Part shown: positions 23,435 through 31,286 of the stretch, piece by piece
Position numbering within the stretch: position 1 is the first letter of the stretch
How the letters are laid out: each line of letters opens with the position of its first letter
NCBI GenBank assembly: GCA_020438525.1
Contig: JAGQUL010000069.1
Location: forward strand, 1 to 33,409
From: Thermoleophilia bacterium
Lineage (GTDB): Bacteria; Actinomycetota; Thermoleophilia; Gaiellales; SKUG01
DNA: 33,409 nt
Direction: 5' to 3'
Notes under the pieces: model-generated
Told to the model about the DNA's origin: nothing
The model's database searches: none
The model's input: the letters and a program-made list of their open reading frames with translations, nothing else
Position numbers and translations under genes: made by a program

Positions 23435-24295
23435 TCAGGAGCCGTTCACACGGGCGGCGTCGGCGACGCCTGCCTCGAGCAGCGCAGCGAGGTCGTCGTC
23501 GTCGATCATCCGTGCGATTCGATCGAGCTCGTCGCGCAGCGCTGTGATCGCGTCGCGCACGTTCGACGTGTTGGTCGCGAGGATGTCGCTCCACATGGCC
23601 GTGCTGCCGCGCGCCAGGCGGGTGGCGCTCGCAAAGCCGGTTGCGGCGAGCAGCGCCACGTCGCCATCGGTCTGATCGTCGGCGCTCGCGGCGACCCGTG
23701 CGAGCGCCTGGGCCGCGACGTAGGGGAGGTGGCTTGCGGTGGCGACCGCGCGGTCATGCGCATCGCGGTCGAGCTTCACCGGGTTGGCGTCGACGGCGCG
23801 GGCGAGCGTGCGCACCAGCTCGATCGCATGCTCGTCGGTATGGCGCGTGGGGCAGAGCGCCCACGTCGCGTCCTCGAACAGGTCGGCGGAGGCAGCGCCC
23901 GGCCCGGACTGCTCGCGCCCACACATGGGATGCCCGCCCACGCTGCGGACGCCGACCTGGTCGAACGCGCGGCACAGCTCCCCCTTGGTGGAGCCCACGT
24001 CGGTGAGCACTGCGTCTGCGCGCATCGCATCCGCCACGAGCGGCGTGAGCTCGATCGCGCTGCGCACCGGCACCGCAAGCACCACCAGGTCGGCGCGCGC
24101 CACCGTGGCCGCGAGGTCCTCGCTGGTCTCATCCACGGCGCCCAGCTCCAGCGATCGGCTCGCCGCGACCCGCTTCGCGTCCACGCCGAGCCGTCGCGCA
24201 CACCGCCTCTCGAGCGCCAGCCCGAGCGAGCTGCCCATCAGGCCGAGCCCGACGATCGCGACGGTCGCGTCACGCAACAGCCCGGGCTGGCTCAC
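23435..24295 (-). CDS. tyrA: Prephenate dehydrogenase
   Basis: A 286-residue NAD(P)-dependent prephenate (or arogenate) dehydrogenase, which oxidatively decarboxylates prephenate on the way to tyrosine. The Rossmann motif is VAIVGLGLMGSSLGLAL. Then come VVLAVPVRSAIE, TDVGSTKG (the conserved DVGSxK), the catalytic-region GGHPMCGREQSGPGAA (His) and the helical dimerisation domain (DAHDRAVATASHLPYVAAQAL, with the conserved HD and SHLPY). There is no C-terminal ACT domain, so tyrosine feedback may be weak or act elsewhere. The start is GTG 24295, overlapping the aroH stop (GTGA), making it the last gene of a coupled operon. Confidence 0.94.
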   Translation of the reverse strand: MSQPGLLRDATVAIVGLGLMGSSLGLALERRCARRLGVDAKRVAASRSLELGAVDETSEDLAATVARADLVVLAVPVRSAIELTPLVADAMRADAVLTDVGSTKGELCRAFDQVGVRSVGGHPMCGREQSGPGAASADLFEDATWALCPTRHTDEHAIELVRTLARAVDANPVKLDRDAHDRAVATASHLPYVAAQALARVAASADDQTDGDVALLAATGFASATRLARGSTAMWSDILATNTSNVRDAITALRDELDRIARMIDDDDLAALLEAGVADAARVNGS

Positions 24296-24759
24296 TCGCC
24301 GCCTCGCGGAGCACCGCCGAGCCCGAACGAGTCGCTCGGCGAGCTGGTGAGCAGCACGTCGGTGCCGCGGTGGTAGACGTGCTCGATCTCGCGCTGCGTG
24401 CGCGTGGTGTTCCACTGCACGAGCACGCGGATGCAGCGGCCCGGGGCGCCCGGCTTGGCCATCTCGACCGCTCCGAGCAGCGGCACCGAATCCCAGCCCA
24501 TGTGCCGGACCGCCTCCGCAGGGAACGATGCAGTGAGGTCGGGAGTGGTGGTGAAGAGCACGCACGCCACGTCGAGCGGATCGATGTCGTTGCGCTCTGC
24601 CATCTCGAGCACCAGCTCGCGGATCGCGTCACGGATCGCGTCGGCCGTGTTGTCGGCTGCGATCGTGGCGCCGCGCACGCCGCGACACGCGGTCGCACGC
24701 TGCAGCGGCGCAGCCGCCTGCGCGGAGGATTCCTGCTGGTCATCGGGTCGCTCGGTCAT
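24292..24759 (-). CDS. aroH: Monofunctional chorismate mutase, AroH class
   Basis: A 155-residue trimeric AroH-type chorismate mutase converting chorismate to prephenate. Family landmarks are CRGVRGATIAADNTADAI (active-site Arg near the N-terminus), VLFTTTPDLTASFPAEAVR, MGWDSVPLLGAVEM, the catalytic Arg in CIRVLVQWNT, and HVYHRGTDVL (Tyr and Arg). A 25-residue N-terminal extension rich in Gln/Ala precedes the domain. It sits directly upstream of tyrA, so prephenate formation and its commitment to tyrosine are co-expressed. ATGA overlap with the upstream gene and GTGA overlap with tyrA imply translational coupling. Confidence 0.94.
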   Translation of the reverse strand: MTERPDDQQESSAQAAAPLQRATACRGVRGATIAADNTADAIRDAIRELVLEMAERNDIDPLDVACVLFTTTPDLTASFPAEAVRHMGWDSVPLLGAVEMAKPGAPGRCIRVLVQWNTTRTQREIEHVYHRGTDVLLTSSPSDSFGLGGAPRGGE

Positions 24760-25448
24760 CGCAGCGAGACTACCGGCTCATGCAGCCGATGTGCCTCGAG
24801 CAGCAGGTCGGCGACCTGGTCGTGGGACGGAATGCGGCCTGCGATCACACGGGCGGCAGCCGCAAGCTGCAGCTCCGCATTCTGGCGCATCGATTCGCCG
24901 CCCCAGCGCAGCGCCTTCTGGATCTGCGGGGGCACCTCACCGAGCTCGAACCCACCGGGCGAGCGCACCTGCAGGTCGACCTTCGTGCGCGAGGCGACGA
25001 TGCGGATCGTGGCCCCTTCCCACACGTTCGTCACGTCCGCATGCACCCGATGCAGGCGGACCGGCTGCGGCTTGCGCCGCGACCGCCGCTGGTCGCTCCG
25101 GCGCAGTGTCGGCAGCGTACGGGTCTTGAACGAGCCGCGCCGCGCGCTGCGCAGCGCGCCGAGCGTGGGGCGCCATGCATCCTGCGCCCCGGCAAGCGTG
25201 GAGGCCGCGGTCCACTCGACGAGCGCGAGCGCGTCCTGCAGCTCGTCGCCAAGGGGCTGGTGGTAGCCCACGACCGGCATCGACTCCGGTCGCCCATCGG
25301 TGTAGACATCGATCGATCGATGCGTTCGGAGGCGGTCCAAGGGGTCGGTCGATGCCCACCCTCGCCATCGCCAGATGGTTTCGGGCGCGGCGACGCTGAC
25401 GTCTACATGACGTACGACAAAGCGTGATCCCGATCCCCGTGCCTCCAT
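24756..25448 (-). CDS. Conserved-looking unknown protein heading the aroH-tyrA operon
   Basis: A 230-residue protein I do not recognise. The N-terminus (RFVVRHVDVSVAAPETIWRW) and central part look like mixed alpha/beta. A basic stretch (RRSDQRRSRRKPQPVRLHRV) precedes a beta-rich segment (TIRIVASRTKVDLQVRSPGG), then a helical C-terminus (QNAELQLAAAARVIAGRIPS). There are no membrane segments or signal peptide. It is the promoter-proximal gene of the aroH-tyrA unit: its stop overlaps the aroH ATG (ATGA). The ATG at 25448 is 7 bases after TACCGT, suggesting a leaderless operon mRNA. The frame continues upstream of 25448 but there overlaps the next gene and is not coding. Confidence 0.8.
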   Translation of the reverse strand: MEARGSGSRFVVRHVDVSVAAPETIWRWRGWASTDPLDRLRTHRSIDVYTDGRPESMPVVGYHQPLGDELQDALALVEWTAASTLAGAQDAWRPTLGALRSARRGSFKTRTLPTLRRSDQRRSRRKPQPVRLHRVHADVTNVWEGATIRIVASRTKVDLQVRSPGGFELGEVPPQIQKALRWGGESMRQNAELQLAAAARVIAGRIPSHDQVADLLLEAHRLHEPVVSLR

Positions 25449-25509
25449 GCCACGCACGGTAGACGGTCGATCGGATGCAGTCGTTCGACGACCGGCCAGA
25501 ATCGCCTCG

Positions 25510-26247
25510 TCATGAGCCCGTCGCGGCCTGCGCGGCCTGCGTGCGTGGTGCGCGAAGCTGCTCCATGCCGAGCCGCGCGTGCGGCATCGACAGGTCGACC
25601 GCGCCGTCCCTGATCGGCGTCGGGAACCCGGGCGCATCGGGGACGTGTACCCGCAGCACCGGGGCGCCCGCCGCGTCGCGAACCGGCGTGCGACCATCGG
25701 TCGCCACCCGTGCCACGTCCGCCCACGTCGACGCGCGCGGTGCCGCATCGATCCGATCCATGACCACGGCCTGCCCGGCACCGATCGCATCCAGCACCGC
25801 TGCCCGCAGCCTCGCCTCGCCCGTCTGCTCGTCGATGCCGGCCCGTGCGTGCTCGACCGCGAGCCGAGCACCGATCGACTGTCCCAGCACGTTGTTGTGC
25901 ACGTCCATGTCGCCGGAGTAGCGCGCATGGATCGGCGAGTACGCCGCCAGCCACGAGTCGCGCTCGTGCGCATCGCCCGCGCCCTGCAGGAACGCGCCTG
26001 CCGCGTCGGCGCTCGCACCCCGCTCGCGCATCAGCCGATACACGATCGCCGCCGACCCGTACGTGTGCCGGAACGCATCCGGCCCGTTGTCGTAGCCGAT
26101 CCGCAGCTTCTTCCCGAACTGCCGCTCGCCCGCGTGGAACATCCGGTTCTCCCACTCGCGCGCCTCGGCCTCGGTGCGGTATGCGGTGAGCACCCAGCCC
26201 GCCCGGGACGGGTGGGTCGCCAGCTGCCTGAGCCCCCACGTCACCAC
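25510..26247 (-). CDS. DUF6973-like protein
   Basis: About 245 residues with the motif set of the DUF6973-type domain: DNGPDAFRHTYGSA (D-A-F-R-H), AGDAHERD, and GDMDVHNNVLG, in that order over about residues 53-130. The domain occurs at the ends of some polymorphic toxin-like and secreted proteins; its activity is not established, though the conserved Arg-His, Asp-Ala-His-Glu and His-Asn-Asn residues suggest a catalytic site. The C-terminal 110 residues are Ala/Asp/Pro-rich. The start is uncertain: only GTG 26247 or 26244 is available before a stop at 26359-26361, and plausible coding (EGRLWISQGG ... AQWLGKRG) continues upstream of them, so the 5' end may be degraded or a longer protein lost its N-terminus. 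Confidence 0.66.
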   Translation of the reverse strand: MVTWGLRQLATHPSRAGWVLTAYRTEAEAREWENRMFHAGERQFGKKLRIGYDNGPDAFRHTYGSAAIVYRLMRERGASADAAGAFLQGAGDAHERDSWLAAYSPIHARYSGDMDVHNNVLGQSIGARLAVEHARAGIDEQTGEARLRAAVLDAIGAGQAVVMDRIDAAPRASTWADVARVATDGRTPVRDAAGAPVLRVHVPDAPGFPTPIRDGAVDLSMPHARLGMEQLRAPRTQAAQAATGS

Positions 26248-26342
26248 GCCGCGCTTGCCCAGCCACTGCGCCAGCAGCGACCCGTGCGGCGTTCCGCCCT
26301 GGCTGATCCAGAGCCTGCCCTCCGCGAGCGAGTCCGCCTCAT

Positions 26343-26382
26343 GCGATCCGTGGCTGCGTCACGCGATCCGTGGCCGCCTCAC
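26343..26382. repeat. Two 20-base tandem repeats
   Basis: GCGATCCGTGGCTGCGTCAC (26343-26362) is followed directly by GCGATCCGTGGCCGCCTCAC (26363-26382), 18 of 20 bases identical. A weaker third copy may precede (26324-26342). They lie at the damaged-looking 5' edge of the DUF6973-like gene, next to the hairpin at 26388-26434. Confidence 0.75.
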
Positions 26383-26387
26383 CGCAT

Positions 26388-26434
26388 GCGCGCGTAACGA
26401 AATTGGGCGTGTGGCCCAACTTCGTTACGCGCGC
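26388..26434. repeat. Long intergenic hairpin (21-bp arms)
   Basis: Arms 26388-26408 and 26414-26434 are reverse complements except for one A/C mismatch (26402/26420), with a 5-base loop GTGTG. The core word is GCGTAACGAA...TTGGGC. It follows the minus-strand SRPBCC gene, so it could act as its terminator, but there is no T-run and the symmetry is far longer than needed. Confidence 0.85.
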
Positions 26435-26461
26435 ACTCGTTCCTCGAACGGCCGGCGCTCG

Positions 26462-27025
26462 TCAGCGGAGTGTCGGTGCTGCGGCGGTCGGCGCTACGTC
26501 GGTCGGCTCTGCGGCGGATCGCGGCGGCAGCAGCTCGCGCAGGCGCTGCGCGCGCCACGTGAAGATGCCGCGCACCTCGCGCGCGACGAACAGCCGGTCG
26601 GCCAGCCAGGCGAGCGGCGCCGGTCCGAGCGGGCGCAGCCAGACCTCGTCGACCATCCGGGTCGCTGCACCGTCACGGATCGACTCGAAGCGGTGGGTAT
26701 GCCGCCACAGGCGGTACGGGCCGCGCAGCTGCTCGTCGATGAACGAGTGCGGCGGGTCGTAGCGCGTGATACGGGTGCGCCAGCCGATCGGTACGCCGCG
26801 CAGGCGCAGGCGGTAGTCGATGAGCATGTCGCGGTGCGTGTCGCCGTCGCCCACGTCCGACACGATCCGGAAGCGCAGGCTGGGCGGCGTGATCCGCTCC
26901 AGGTTGCGCGCATCGGCGAAGAACGCGAACGTCTCGTCGAGCGGGCGCTCGATCACGGTCACCGCGCGCAGCAGCGTGCCGCGGCGGCCGAAGCGGGTGA
27001 CGGTGATCTCGTCCATCGCCACCAT
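26462..27025 (-). CDS. SRPBCC-family (START/cyclase-like) protein
   Basis: A 187-residue protein of the SRPBCC helix-grip fold. The diagnostic opening is TVIERPLDETFAFFADARNL followed by ERITPPSLRFRIVS; then come strands DYRLRLRGVPIGWRTRITRY and TRMVDEVWLRPLGP, and a long C-terminal helix (REVRGIFTWRAQRLRELLPP). Close relatives are often annotated as ligand-binding or cell-division-inhibitor-like SRPBCC proteins; no ligand can be inferred. Starts at 27025 and 27016 (both ATG) are possible. It lies 39 bases after the CBS gene and is probably co-transcribed. The tail is Ala/Pro/Thr-rich. Confidence 0.88.
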   Translation of the reverse strand: MVAMDEITVTRFGRRGTLLRAVTVIERPLDETFAFFADARNLERITPPSLRFRIVSDVGDGDTHRDMLIDYRLRLRGVPIGWRTRITRYDPPHSFIDEQLRGPYRLWRHTHRFESIRDGAATRMVDEVWLRPLGPAPLAWLADRLFVAREVRGIFTWRAQRLRELLPPRSAAEPTDVAPTAAAPTLR

Positions 27026-27064
27026 GTTCGCAGCGGCCGCCGCGGCGGTTTCACTCGAGCCGCG

Positions 27065-27520
27065 TCAGAACGCGACGCTCTGGCGCGGGTCTGCCTTCGA
27101 GATCACCTCGACGAGCTCGGCCACGTCGTGCTCGCCCAGATGGCGCGCGATGTCGGCCTGGGACACGATCCCGACCAGCTTCATGTCGCGATCGATCACC
27201 GGCAGCCGTCGGATCAGGTGTTCCTCCATCGACGCGAGCGCGTCGCCCACCGGCACGTCGTCGTGCACCCAGATCACCCGACCGCTGGCCATCTCGCCGG
27301 CGGTGCAGATGCTCGGGTTCATGTCCGCGGCCAGGCAGTTCACCACGATGTCGCGATCGGTGAGCATGCCGATCAGCCTGTCGTCGGGCCCGCAGATCGG
27401 CAGCGCGCCGACGGCCTCGTCGCGCATCAGTCGTGCCGCGTGCAGGCAGGTGGAGTCGTGCGGGATGCAGCGACATCCCTCGTGCATCAGCTCGCGCACG
27501 AGCGTGGTCTGGGCGTTCAT
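27065..27520 (-). CDS. Tandem CBS-domain protein
   Basis: A 151-residue protein made of a Bateman pair of CBS domains. CBS1 covers about residues 8-60 (LVRELMHEGCRCIPHDSTCL, DEAVGALPICGPDDRLIGML, TDRDIV) and CBS2 about 75-130 (WVHDDVPVGDALASMEEHLI, RRLPVIDRDMKLVGIVSQAD). Such stand-alone pairs bind adenosine nucleotides and are commonly stress-linked. The C-terminus (VAELVEVISKADPRQSVAF) is a short helix. The ATG at 27520 has AAAGGA about 7 bases upstream. It appears to lead a two-gene unit with the SRPBCC gene. Confidence 0.94.
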   Translation of the reverse strand: MNAQTTLVRELMHEGCRCIPHDSTCLHAARLMRDEAVGALPICGPDDRLIGMLTDRDIVVNCLAADMNPSICTAGEMASGRVIWVHDDVPVGDALASMEEHLIRRLPVIDRDMKLVGIVSQADIARHLGEHDVAELVEVISKADPRQSVAF

Positions 27521-27650
27521 TGCCGGGTCCTTTCGCTTGGGGACAGTGCCCTGCAAGCGTGTCCGGCGCCCCGCGGGAAAAACGCGCGGTCGATGAGGGT
27601 TCGGCAGGTCCGGCCGGGCTCGGCATCCGCCCCACGCGGCGAGCCCGGGC

Positions 27651-28691
27651 TCAGCCGGGCAGGTCGAGCTGCTGGCCCGCACGACGCGCGAGGTCGAGCA
27701 CGCCCTGCGGATTCGCATCGGTCTCGTTGGGCGAGATGCCGTCGCGGATCAGCTTCATCACCTCGGTGCGGCTGATTCCCGGAAACCGCTCGTCGATGCG
27801 CTCCGCGATCGCGCGCGGAACCTTGCCGACCGGCATGAGCTGGCACAGGTCCTCGAACTGCTCGATCGCTGCCGGGCTGTTCGTATCCACGCCGGCCAGC
27901 TGCAGCAGCGCGCGCAGGGTGCGGACCTGATCGGGGTACTTCTCGTTCTCCAGGTCGAGCACCTTGTGGAAGTCCGGCACGGTGGGGATCCCCATCCGCT
28001 CGCCCGCAGCGCCGACGTTCCCGGGCCAGCGCGCCCACGTCTCCGCGATGCCCTCGCTCATCCAGCGCAGGCTCCGCTCGCTCTTCGCACGCGGCGTGAC
28101 GACGTGCGCGATCTCGTGCAGCAGCGTCTTGATCGACCTGCTCAGCTGCTCCACGTTCTCGGGCGTGGTGTCGCCGCGGAAGTAGCGAATGAACGGCTCG
28201 CTCTTGACCGGTCCGAGGTGGATCCAGTCGCCTGCGCGAACGGCGTGGTAGCCCAGCACGTGCGCGGTCGCCTCGCCCACGGCCTGTCGGTAGTTGGCGA
28301 GCGACGGGGTCTTGCCCTGCATCGCCTGCACCGCGCGGTTGGCGATCCAGCCGGCGTCGTCGTAGCTGAAGGTGATGCCGGTGAGCTCCTTCTCGCCGCG
28401 GGCGGCATCGATCGTGGCCATCGCGCCGCGGATCGCGCGCTGTACCTCGGGTCGGCCGATCACGGCGTGCGCGGCGGGGGAGTCGGCGACCACTGCGCGC
28501 TCGATGAACGGGCCGTCGCCGACGATCCGAAACCGCAGCTGCGCGTCGAGCAGGTTCTGGAACGGGCCGTGCTTGCCGAGCCGCTTGGTGAGCAGCAGCT
28601 TGGTCCAGTCCTCGCCGAGCTCGATCCCGGCGTGCGAGGCCTCCTCGGCACGCACCACGAGGCTGCGCGCTGCAGCGTCCATCCCGCTCAT
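27651..28691 (-). CDS. Gluzincin-like HEIAH protein, putative metallopeptidase
   Basis: A 346-residue protein not assigned to a named family. The zinc motif is LLHEIAHVVTPRAKSERSLR (His192, His196), followed by WMSEGIAETWARWPG, whose Glu residues about 20 positions later suit the third ligand of gluzincins (HExxH...E). The N-terminal half (TWNKLL-like DWTKLLLTKRLGKHGPFQN, IGRPEVQRAIRGAMATIDAA) is mixed, and the C-terminus is helical. No signal peptide is seen. ATG 28691 has GAGGGGG about 9 bases upstream. It lies 90 bases downstream of the TPR-Crp/Fnr gene on the same strand, so co-transcription or regulation by it is possible. Confidence 0.8.
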   Translation of the reverse strand: MSGMDAAARSLVVRAEEASHAGIELGEDWTKLLLTKRLGKHGPFQNLLDAQLRFRIVGDGPFIERAVVADSPAAHAVIGRPEVQRAIRGAMATIDAARGEKELTGITFSYDDAGWIANRAVQAMQGKTPSLANYRQAVGEATAHVLGYHAVRAGDWIHLGPVKSEPFIRYFRGDTTPENVEQLSRSIKTLLHEIAHVVTPRAKSERSLRWMSEGIAETWARWPGNVGAAGERMGIPTVPDFHKVLDLENEKYPDQVRTLRALLQLAGVDTNSPAAIEQFEDLCQLMPVGKVPRAIAERIDERFPGISRTEVMKLIRDGISPNETDANPQGVLDLARRAGQQLDLPG

Positions 28692-28781
28692 CTTCGTCGG
28701 CCCCCTCGAAGGTCGTGTCCCCGCGAGCAGCGATCCCCCGTGCTGCCCTGCCAGTACGTCGGGAGCAGCGACCCCGCGGTT

Positions 28782-31283
28782 TCAGCCCAGACCGGCGCGG
28801 GCCCGCAGCTCGGCGGTGTCGAGCACGATGATGCGGCGCTTCCACGTGTCGGTTACGCCCGCCTTGTGCAGCGCGTTCAGCAGGCTCGACACCCGCGCGC
28901 GCTGCGAGCCGATCATGCTCGCGATGTCGGCGTGGGTGAGCGAGGTGTCGAGCAGCAGCTCGCCGCGCAGCGATGGTCGGCCGAAGCGCTCCGACAGGCG
29001 CACGAGCGTGCGCGCGAGCCGGGTCTCGACCGGCAGCAGCGCGCTCTCGCCGGCCAGCAGGCGCGCCTCGCCCAGGCGCTCGCTCGCGTCGGCGAGCAGC
29101 GCCGCGGCAAAGGATGGGGCCTCGGCAGTGAGCGACGCGACCCGATCCGCCGGCACCACGTGCAACAGCGACGGCACCGCGGCCTCCACGAGCGCGCCGG
29201 AGTCGCTGCTCTCGACCAGCGACTCGTGCCCGAATACGTCGCCAGGGCCGAGCGCTGCCACCACGAGCCGGCGTTCGGTGCTGCCCGGCTCGGCACGCAG
29301 CAGCCGCACCTCGCCGCTTGCCACGATGCACACGCCGGGTGGTGCCGTCGACGCGTCGTGCGCTTCGCCGGGTGGCTGCAGCTCGACCGTCTGCACGGCG
29401 CCGAGCACCGCGGCACGCTCGGATGCCGGCAGGCTCGCCACCAGCGCAATCGCAGCGATCGACGTGCCGGCGGCGGCACCGTCGTCGCTCGATCCCGATG
29501 CCGCTCGGGTCGCGACATCCGCGCTGCCGACCGGTCGGGCTGCGAGCGCAGACCAGCCGAGTGCCTCGAGCTGCGCGTTCACGCGCGCGCCGGCCACGTC
29601 GCCCGACGACACGGCAAGCAGCGCGCGCCGCAGGATCGCTGCGTCGCCGGGGCGTCGCGCGTCGTCCCACGCGGCGGCGACCGCCTCGATCGCATCGACG
29701 TCGCGCGCGAGCACCGCGTCGCACTCGCGCATCGAGAGCGCAACGACCGGAATCGCCGCGGCGACCTCGTCGAGCTCGCGCATCCGATCGACGATCGCGT
29801 CGTGCGCGGTCGCGAGCGCGCTCTGGTCGTGGAGCTCGAGCCGCAGCCGTGCACCCGCCACCGCGAGCACGGCAAGCCCGGTCGGCTCGCTCGTGCGTGC
29901 GTGCTCGAGCACGGCGGCCATCCGCTTCGGATCGCCCGACACGACTGCGGCCCGTGCGGTCACCTCGTCGAGCGCCTCGTCGTAGGAGTCGAATCCGAAC
30001 TGGCTGCTGCGGTCGCGCACGTCGCCCACGAAGCCGCGGAAGCGATCGGTGTCGCCGCCCATCGCGAGCAGCTCGGCCGCGACCATGTGCACGTACACGT
30101 CGCGCTGCGGCTCCTCGAGCTCCCGGTCGCCCGCAAGCGCGCGGCTCGCCAGTGCGCGCGCGTGTTCGATGTCGCCGGCCAGCGCGCGGACGCGCGCCTC
30201 GAGCGCGAGCGCCCCCGGCAGGTACGAGCGAGCGCCGAGGCGCTGCAGGTCGGCGGCGAACTGCTGCGCCTCCTCGATCGCCTCGCCGGTCCTGAGCGCC
30301 TCGACGAGCGTCTCGACCAGGTTGTGCCGGATCCGCCGGATCGTCACCGCGTCGGCATTGGCCGCGGCAAGCGGCGCACTGCGGCGCAACAGGTCGATCG
30401 CCAGGTCGAGCTGCCCGAGGTACGAACGCGCGGTCGCGAGCGACCCGAGCACCGCGGCCTCGAGCTCGCGGTCGCCCGTGTCGCGCGCCTTCGCGAGCGC
30501 GCGCTCGAGCGGATCGATCGAGTCCTGCCAACGCGCGTCGAAGATCGCCCGTACCGCGCCGGCGTACGTCGCCCACCCCGTTGCACCGCGCTCCTGCGGC
30601 GACCCCGGCGCCGACGACTCCTGCGCGAGCCTCGCCGCAGCCTCGGGATCGTCGGGATTGCTCCAGAACCACGACACCACCGCGCGCGTGGCGTGATCGG
30701 CATCGCCTGCAAGCTCCCATGCCTCGAGCGCGATCGCCCACAGCTCGTGCGCGCGCGGATCGCCCACCTCGAGCGCGGCGCGCGCGTGCAGCTCGTGCAG
30801 TCGCGGGTCCACCTCGGCGCCGCTGTCGATCAGCAGGTCCACCGCGCGCACGACCAGCAGGTGGTCTGCGGCGCGCGCACCGTCCTCGGCCAGTCGCCGC
30901 AGCCGAGGCTGCGCCGCATCAGGATCGCCGGCGCGCAGCTCGTGCCACGCCTGCTCCAGCTCGGCGATCCCCGGCTCGTAGCTCGTGTGGCCGATCGCCC
31001 GCGCCAGCCGAGCGTGCAGCTCGCTCCTGACCGAGTCGTGGAGCCCGGCATAGGCGGCTCGCGTCGCGTCGCCCTCGGCCTGTGCGGCAGGGTGCAGACG
31101 GCCGCGTTCGAACACCAGCTCGTCGTCGTCTTCCAGCTGTTCGGTGATCGCGCGCAGCTCGCCCTGCAGCTCCAGCGCGTACTCGATCGTGCTGGGGCGG
31201 ATGCCGTGCTCGCAGGCGGCGATTGCAGCTCGCACCCGATCGACCACTGGTACCGCGTCGAGGGTGTCGATCGCCTTGGCCAT
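28782..31283 (-). CDS. Fusion regulator: LuxR/MalT-type helical repeats plus Crp/Fnr module
   Basis: An 833-residue protein with two unlike parts. Residues 1-130 resemble the winged-helix part that follows the NTPase in large LuxR/MalT-type regulators (LVFERGRLHPAAQAEGDATR, HDSVRSELHARLARAI), but no P-loop is present. Residues about 110-570 are alpha-helical TPR-like repeats (for example RALAKARDTGDRELEAAVLG, SLATARSYLGQLDLAIDLLR). Residues about 608-720 are a cyclic-nucleotide-binding-type beta-roll (GVCIVASGEVRLLRAEPGS, LGPGDVFGHESLV), and about 745-833 a Crp/Fnr winged helix (LTHADIASMIGSQRARVSSL). The frame is continuous with even GC bias, so the fusion looks real. The usual Crp phosphate-binding Arg-Ser pair is not evident. 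It follows the GNAT gene by 3 bases. Confidence 0.87.
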   Translation of the reverse strand: MAKAIDTLDAVPVVDRVRAAIAACEHGIRPSTIEYALELQGELRAITEQLEDDDELVFERGRLHPAAQAEGDATRAAYAGLHDSVRSELHARLARAIGHTSYEPGIAELEQAWHELRAGDPDAAQPRLRRLAEDGARAADHLLVVRAVDLLIDSGAEVDPRLHELHARAALEVGDPRAHELWAIALEAWELAGDADHATRAVVSWFWSNPDDPEAAARLAQESSAPGSPQERGATGWATYAGAVRAIFDARWQDSIDPLERALAKARDTGDRELEAAVLGSLATARSYLGQLDLAIDLLRRSAPLAAANADAVTIRRIRHNLVETLVEALRTGEAIEEAQQFAADLQRLGARSYLPGALALEARVRALAGDIEHARALASRALAGDRELEEPQRDVYVHMVAAELLAMGGDTDRFRGFVGDVRDRSSQFGFDSYDEALDEVTARAAVVSGDPKRMAAVLEHARTSEPTGLAVLAVAGARLRLELHDQSALATAHDAIVDRMRELDEVAAAIPVVALSMRECDAVLARDVDAIEAVAAAWDDARRPGDAAILRRALLAVSSGDVAGARVNAQLEALGWSALAARPVGSADVATRAASGSSDDGAAAGTSIAAIALVASLPASERAAVLGAVQTVELQPPGEAHDASTAPPGVCIVASGEVRLLRAEPGSTERRLVVAALGPGDVFGHESLVESSDSGALVEAAVPSLLHVVPADRVASLTAEAPSFAAALLADASERLGEARLLAGESALLPVETRLARTLVRLSERFGRPSLRGELLLDTSLTHADIASMIGSQRARVSSLLNALHKAGVTDTWKRRIIVLDTAELRARAGLG

Positions 31284-31286
31284 CGA

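Noticed and set aside
25449..26018. Upstream continuation of the frame of the protein heading the aroH operon
   Set aside because: It overlaps the DUF6973-like gene in a different phase and is Arg/Thr-rich; the ATG at 25448 with a TACCGT box explains the true start.
4819..28691. An extracellular contractile injection system or polymorphic toxin locus linking the HEAVH, HEIAH and DUF6973-like proteins
   Set aside because: No sheath, tube, baseplate, spike, Rhs or immunity genes are present, and the three genes are 20 kb apart among housekeeping genes.
27517..30741. A second long minus-strand frame (over 1000 codons) in another phase across the fusion regulator
   Set aside because: It is a frame-shifted shadow dominated by Arg/Ala/Gly with no motifs, and it overlaps well-supported genes.
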